DNA from: Chaunax sp. Z400
Lineage: Eukaryota; Chordata; Actinopteri; Lophiiformes; Chaunacidae
NCBI GenBank assembly: GCA_037577475.1
Contig: CM075188.1
Location: 14,466,501-14,530,500, forward strand
Reading direction: 5' to 3'
DNA: 64,000 bases
Below the pieces are notes generated by a model that saw only the letters and a list, made by a program, of their open reading frames with translations, was not told the DNA's origin and did no database searches. Shown one piece after another: positions 58,783 through 64,000 of this stretch (position 1 is the first letter of the stretch; each line of letters begins with the position of its first letter). The translations under genes and the position numbers were made by a program.

Positions 58783-61700
58783 GTCAGTGACTTGCACACA
58801 GAGCACCTCATACCTCATCTTTTACATAACAGCAGTGTAAGAGAACAAGGATGGCCACATGTATTTATTAAGAACATCAATAAAATTCACTGTAGATGAC
58901 ACTGGAATCCAAGAAGACAAGATGCAGATCGAAAACTGTTTGGCCTGCTTGGTAACCCGCAGCCAAGAGAGAAAACTATGTAAATCATGTGTCGCTGCGA
59001 GAGCATGTGAAGAATGGTCCAGATGGGGACTGGAGAGGCATGGGCCACAAACCTACAGGCGTAGGACTTCTCTGATGATTTTAGACCTGACTGTGACAGC
59101 AGGTTCTGTGATGTTTTAATGGCGAAAGGTATACCGCCAAGGTACGGGAGGTTTAAAGGGTGGCAAAGTTGGAATAGAGGGACATAATGCTCTATTTAAG
59201 CTGAAACCATTAGTTGATTAATCAATCAAATGTATTCCCAACGATTTAGATAACGCATTTTTTCCTCTTACCTGTTGTGCTGTATATCCATAGATTGGAG
59301 TGAGTTCCTGAATTGTGTGGTTACAAGCTGTAGAGATGTCTGCCTTCTCTCAAATATAATGGAACTAAGTGGCACTTTGTGATGCTTGAAGCACCAAAAA
59401 ATGCCTTGGAGTAACTCAACAGCAACGTCTCCTTCCTGACCAGTTACTCATGACAATCCGCAGACCTTTTTGAGGGCAGTTTTATGAGGGAACATTTATC
59501 TTTCCACATCGCCATGTAGAACGCCTTCTCTTCTGCTCTGTCATACTGTATGAGAGTCAATGCAGACGTCTCTACAGCCGACCAAATCAGGCCAAAAATA
59601 ATCTAGGTGAATACGTGGCACTACAGGTAAGAGGAAATGGCATGAAACAAATATTTATGTTCTCTAGTCTTTCTTCTTGGCTCTGATAAAAGGAAATCTT
59701 TTTCAAACATGACCTGTGACGTAGGGCTGAAACATACGATGATATTCATCAGCTCCGCTAAGAAGGCTGTGTTTTGTTTTCTGTCTGTTGGTAGGATTAC
59801 ACAAAAAACTGCTTGATGGAGTTTCATGAAACTTGATAGCAGGTTTTTTCCAAAGAAGAACTCAGTAAATTTTGGACCATTGCAACCATTTTTTTTTTCA
59901 ATTATGTATAAAGTACTTGACAGATTACCATGAAAATGGTTTGAAGTAGTGGGGAGTGTGCCAAAGAAGGAACCAGTGGATTTTAGAGTAGATCCATATA
60001 AAGGGGCGGATCCATGATTTGATTTGATTTTTTTCACTTTCTTTAACATTTTGAGAACCTGGCTATGGTCAGCCAGTTATAGCACGGATAGTTTTATAAG
60101 GGTAGGTTGACTGTTGGGTTCTAGTTATTGATTTATCTGTTTTTTATTTGTTATGACTTAGCTGTCTCCCCCCCCCAAAAAAAATATATATAAAAAAATA
60201 ATATAAAATAATAATAAAAAAATATTTATTTTACAATTAAATAAAACACAGAACTTTGGGTTGTTCACACAAAATAAATGACAAAAAACAACAACTTACA
60301 TCTGACTAGAGAATAGTTGACTTTATTTAATGACTATTGAAGGTATTGGTTATTTATTTTATTGAGTTTAATTGATATTTCAACAGTATTGTGTCTTGAC
60401 ATGACAGTTTTACCGCCGGTTTCCTGCATTGTTTTATTGTGTCATATTAAATATGAGGCATGTGTGTAATAACAGCAGAGCTACTGTCTCACAGGTGTGT
60501 CATACTCACACGTGATTCATATTTCATATTTAGTCGAGTAAGTCTTTTGTTTTGCTTGCTATCAGCAAGCCTAACGTATAAGTGGACAAGATCAGGATCA
60601 CTAGGGTTGTACCACCTCTGCTGAGCAATTGCCTGGGGGAATCCCTGCAATGATATGCAGAGACAGTAAACTGTAATGAATTATTGCCTGGTCTCACTTC
60701 CTCTATCGAGGTGTGGGCTGACAGAAAAGTGAAAAGGTTTGTGTATGGGAACAGGACCGTCACTAAAACATCTATCAACACGGTTTAGTTGGGGGATTAT
60801 CTCCACTTTTACAAAGTGGTGTTGAGAAATTACAAGAAAGTGTTTGTCAGGAGAACAAGTGAAGAGTTTTTGTTTCCTCTGGGAGACTTGACAACACTAA
60901 TCCAAACAGCTCTAACCATAACCCAGCTAAATCAATAAATGAAGCTGTAAGATATCAAGCACAGTATTCATTAGCATAAAATACAGTAAGTCACGTTTTC
61001 ATCTCTGTCCAAGTCATTTTGTTTGAGTTTGACTTTAACCTTTGACAGTGAACACGAGCAGGAGGAGAAACATACAGTATAAGGATCAGTCAAAGTAGGC
61101 CTGTAGGCCCTTACTGGTTTTCCTTTAAGGGCCTCAAGCTGCACAAGTAGCTGAGCAATTATGCAACTGTTAGGTCACATTCTTGTCTTGTTGAAATTCA
61201 GCTTCAACTTGTTTTTTCTTGCTCTTTCCTTTTCCTCGCTGAAGTGCGATAATGTGAATGAGACTCATTTAACGGCAGTGGCAGGACACATGCAGTTCAG
61301 TATGCTGTGTCCAAATTCGGGGGCTGCATCCTTCCAAGGCTGTATTTGAGTTTCGAAGGCTCCGTCGAACGCAGCTGCAAAGGTCGTATGCGTTGGATTC
61401 TTCGCGGCCCAACGTATCCCAAGATTCATTGCACACCAGTGATTTGTAGATTTTTTTTGTATGTGCTCCGGCATGATTGACACTCCCTCAGCGGCTGAGG
61501 AATGAATGTGAAGCATCTAATTTCTTTTAATAATAGGTTACACACAAAAGTGAATACAGTAAATGACGTTTTTGGATCCGTTTCTGTTGTCATTACTGTT
61601 CCTACCACGATGAAGACAGTTTTAATTACAGCAAAATATACTACTACCACTATTATTAATACTACAACTACCACTACAACCAACTGTAATACTTGTACTG

Positions 61701-63140
61701 CTACTATGCCACAGCTTTTACTGAAAACACTGCAAACAGTGTTGATGAGAATGAAACCAGAACAGTAAACGATGTCGTTACTATGATGGATCTTAAAAAC
61801 CAAAAACAGTGAGCAGAGGGACATTAAAGATGAGGGGGACTGAGGGGAACTGCACTGTCTGGTGATGACATTAGGTTTATTACTATGAACTGAATGTACT
61901 TTGTATTTTAGACCATTTGGTCCCACAAAAATTGGAACCTAAACTGAGGTAAAATGTTTGGTAAAGTTTGATAAAAAACAGCAAAGGTCCAGACCAACAA
62001 ACAGGCAGGTTCAGCCTGAGGAACTTAATGCAGTGAGGCAACAGGCTTGTCTCTGAGTTACCCTGTTGAAAAAATCCTTTAATGCAAAAAGTTTTGGTTA
62101 TTATTATTATTATTATTACTGTATTAATATTATTATTATTATTATTATTTGTCCCACCTGTTGCCTCAGGTACTGGGGAGAGTGGGAAAACCACCTTCAT
62201 CCGTCAGATGAGGATCATCCACGGAAGAGGCTTCTCAGAGGAGGAGAGGAGGGCCTTCTCCAAATGCATCTTCCAGAACATCTTCACAGCCATGAAGGCC
62301 ATGACAGGAGCCATGACCACACTCAAAATTCCTTACTCCAACCCCGAGAATGAGGTAGACTCGCCTAGCACCCAAACTATGGAACAATCTCCCAACTCAC
62401 TTTAGATCAGCTGAGTGTTGACTATTTAAAAAATATAAACACTTGTGTACTATACATTTTGTATGTGTGTATAATGTACTGTTTTTGTGTATATTTTGAT
62501 TATGTTAATTATGTTGATTTCTATTTTTATGTGAAGCCCTTTGTTTTTCTCATTTTATGTAAAGCACTTTGTAACCCATGTTTGGAAAGGTGCTACACAA
62601 GTAAAGTTTTACATTCTTACTAATTACATACATACAGATCTCCACTAGAATAAACACACAGTTATACAGGTACACACTCACAATCAAACACCGATGTTGT
62701 CACATGTGTGAGGGCATCAGGGCAAGTTCAGTGACTGTAGTCGAGGGATTATGCCCACATTTAACAAGGGACATCAACCACACCAGGACAGAAACACACA
62801 CAGTATGTTGTAGTCTAAAAATAAAAGTTGGCAGAAACACCATGAATACACTACATACTTGAGTAAGGCGAAACACACACAAAACCTGCAACAGAATGTC
62901 AGTATGTCAGACACACAATTTGTTGAACATCACCAACACTTTTCAGCACAGAATCTAATATGCTAAGTGTCTCGCTGTCTTTCAGATCTACGCCAAGTGG
63001 CTGCAGGATGTGAACACAGTGCCAGTCACCAAACTGGAGTGGGGCTACGTTGATGCAATCCGCCGCCTCTGGGGAGACTTGGGCATCAGGGTCTGTTACA
63101 CCCGTCGCTGCGAGTACCAGCTTCTGGATTCCACAGAGTA
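58632..63140 (+). CDS. gna15: gna15: Gq-class G protein alpha subunit, 5' part (coding exons 1-3)
   Basis: Join 58632-58782, 62170-62354, 62986-63140; the remaining exons lie past the window edge. The product is a Gq-class alpha subunit of the divergent G15/G16 type, which couples many receptors to phospholipase C-beta. Evidence is the cysteine-rich N-terminus, SEDEK and RILKQQKKKERREIKILLLG (human GNA15 has TEDEK and RILLEQKKQDRGELKLLLLG), FSEEERRAF in exon 2, and IPYSNPENE (human IPFSRPESK). Adjacency to gna11 supports the call, since the two genes are neighbours in human as well. Exon phases match gna11 exactly. Two oddities are Thr58 in place of the usual P-loop serine and Cys154 within the normally basic RRREY motif. 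Fish carry more than one gna15-type gene, so the exact paralogue is open. Confidence 0.88.
59755..60025 (+). repeat. Fish interspersed repeat relic in gna15 intron 1
   Basis: GGATTACACAAAAAA, GGAGTTTCATGAAACTTG and AAAGGGGCGGATCCATG align with 24,372-24,505 and, inverted, with the 43.4-44.1 kb array. The same motif appears twice internally, about 130 bp apart. Confidence 0.6.
61300..61450. mobile_element. Probable miniature DNA-transposon fragment
   Basis: TGTGTCCAAATTCGGGGGCT then GCATCCTTCCAAGG resembles the terminus of a common fish MITE. The second terminus is not certain. Confidence 0.4.
62098..62150. repeat. (ATT)n microsatellite next to gna15 exon 2 acceptor
   Basis: ATT trinucleotide repeats end about 20 bp before the exon 2 AG. 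The T-rich tract may double as part of the polypyrimidine region, so length variation could affect splicing; that is inference. Confidence 0.9.
62170..62354 (+). CDS. gna15: gna15 coding exon 2 (P-loop)
   Basis: 185 nt, identical in length to gna11 exon 2. It encodes GTGESGKTTFIRQMRIIHGR, then FSEEERRAFSKCIFQNIF and a tail IPYSNPENE. The acceptor is TTGCCTCAG, directly after an (ATT)n tract; the donor is GAG|GTAGAC. The P-loop has GKT instead of the G-alpha standard GKS. A LINE 3' end begins only a few bases into the following intron. Confidence 0.93.
62361..62625 (+). mobile_element. Non-LTR retrotransposon (LINE) 3' end
   Basis: A frame at 62,368-62,421 reads APKLWNNLPTHFRSAEC and stops, matching the C-terminal end shared by several fish LINE polymerases. 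The typical 3' tail follows: GTAAAGCACTTTGTAACCC, then AGGTGCTACACAAGTAAAG. It starts within 10 bp of the gna15 exon 2 donor. Confidence 0.75.
62986..63140 (+). CDS. gna15: gna15 coding exon 3 (helical domain)
   Basis: 155 nt with the family phase, ending TA|GTGAGT as in gna11 exon 3. It encodes IYAKWLQDVNTVPVTKLEWG, then DAIRRLWGDLGI and CYTRRCEYQLLDSTE. The LWxDxGIR core identifies the helical domain. The acceptor is GTCTTTCAG. Divergence from gna11 here is high, as is normal for the G15 type. Confidence 0.9.
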
Positions 63141-64000
63141 GTGAGTAGCTGAAAGGCAGAGCTCTCTACACTGTGCCACACCCAGCCTTAGGGCTTGGAA
63201 TCAGACAATAAATATCACGTGATAAACCACTGACACATCAAGTTGCCAACAGTGATGTAATATACAGGAATCTATAATGCACAGCACTCTGCAAGTCGGG
63301 GCATTACAACATGTATGAAAACACCTGGCTAAATACACGTCATCAAAAAGCAACTTTACTGCACACTTTGCAAATGATCTGCCAGTTCTTTTTTCTTTAC
63401 GTTGCTTAATCACTCAGTCTATGAAATGTCAGAAAATTGTGCAACATTCCGAAGACAAGCAGCAGCTTCTCACCTTTGAGAAGCTGACACCTGAAAATGA
63501 TGGTTTCAGAAATGACTGACACGGGGCACAGATAGCGCAGTGAATAATGCGCTAATAAACCACTGTGGGAGGCCACAGTCCTCCCACGGTGGTCACAGGT
63601 TCAATTCTCACACCCCCTGCTGCATGTCTCCCTCCCCCAATCTCTCGCCCTGTTTCCTATCTCAATCTTCAGCTGTCTTATTGATGGCAAAATGCCCAAA
63701 AAGAAATGATTGACACAGTCAAAATTTTTGACTGTATCTTTGATTTCGTCAATTGACAACAAACATCTGCATGGCAGACAGCACTCAGAATAAGGCCGGA
63801 GGACACAAACAGCATGTTTGTACATGTCAACAGCCCAATATCAGCAATCAATGAGCTTATCTATCACAAAGGAACATGGGGCGACATACTGCTTATTTAT
63901 GCCGCATCTAACCTTTGTACTAAAACTCATGGTCATAAGTTGACACACAACAAAAGGTGTGGATTGTCTTACTACTTATTACTTCACATTTTTATCCCCC
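63141..64000 (+). other. gna15: Start of gna15 intron 3, to window edge
   Basis: No further exon is visible in the last 860 bp. It contains the SINE and otherwise unique AT-rich sequence. Confidence 0.8.
63519..63706 (+). mobile_element. tRNA-derived SINE
   Basis: It has an A-box-like TAGCGCAGTGAATAATGCG and a B-box-like GGTTCAATTCTC about 55 bp apart. A conserved tail follows: CTGCTGCATGTCTCCCTCCC, then TCAGCTGTCTTATTGATGGC and AAAATGCCCAAAAAG. This is a known type of percomorph fish SINE. It lies in gna15 intron 3 and is not a functional tRNA gene. Confidence 0.85.

Larger units (their letters stand above)
58783..62169 (+). other. gna15: gna15 intron 1
   Basis: AT-rich intron with no supported exon. 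It contains a fish interspersed repeat relic (59,755-60,025), an AT-rich run (60,160-60,245), a DNA-transposon-like fragment (61,300-61,450), an ACT-type trinucleotide-rich patch (61,635-61,695) and (ATT)n just before exon 2. Confidence 0.7.

Noticed and set aside
59621..60049. 142-codon minus-strand frame in gna15 intron 1
   Set aside because: It overlaps a known-type interspersed repeat; no protein similarity is seen.
61426..61926. 166-codon minus-strand frame
   Set aside because: It crosses a trinucleotide repeat giving a Val run and resembles no known protein.
62082..62405. 107-codon frame around gna15 exon 2
   Set aside because: Only 62,170-62,354 is exon; the start comes from the ATT repeat and the end from a LINE remnant.
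63519..63706. Functional tRNA gene
   Set aside because: A- and B-box-like sequences are present, but the spacing, broken acceptor stem and long conserved tail identify a SINE.

Overview
The window is a piece of vertebrate, almost certainly teleost fish, nuclear DNA. Supporting signs are small phase-conserved exons in long AT-rich introns, abundant (CA)n tracts, several hAT and Tc1/mariner-like relics, non-LTR retrotransposon pieces, a tRNA-derived SINE and a probable solo LTR. There are no bacterial-type operons. Most of the window is intron or intergenic DNA, and only about 1.7 kb is coding.

Layout. 1-8,500: no gene I can name, mostly transposon relics and simple repeats; an open frame running in from the left edge stops at 114. 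8,500-9,400: a CpG-rich, promoter-like patch with no assigned gene. About 10,320-46,720 (minus strand): a complete Gq-class G protein alpha-subunit gene, best called gna11. Its seven coding positions (136, 185, 155, 129, 130, 154 and 191 nt) total 1,080 nt, or 359 residues plus stop. Exon 1 is at 46,582-46,717 and the stop codon is at 14,740-14,742. Intron 1 is about 19 kb and full of transposon debris. About 46,720-57,900: the gna11 upstream region and an intergenic spacer with a probable solo LTR and other repeats. 57,900 to the right edge (plus strand): the start of a second, divergent Gq-class gene, best called gna15, with a predicted non-coding first exon and coding exons 1-3; the rest lies beyond the window.

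The main discovery candidate is in gna11. Exon 4, which encodes the end of the helical domain, switch I (Arg183, Thr186) and the start of strand beta-2, is present twice in tandem, 580 bp apart (25,405-25,533 and 24,696-24,824). Both copies are 129 nt, in the same phase, open, with good splice sites, and keep every catalytic residue, but they differ at 12 of about 43 residues. The upstream copy ends like mammalian GNA11/GNA14 and the downstream copy like GNAQ. This is the layout expected of mutually exclusive exons giving two forms of one Gq-class protein. Because 129 is a multiple of three, neither skipping nor double inclusion would shift the frame.

Both genes encode GTP-switch subunits that couple receptors to phospholipase C-beta. 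They are neighbours in other vertebrates too, but here they point away from each other.
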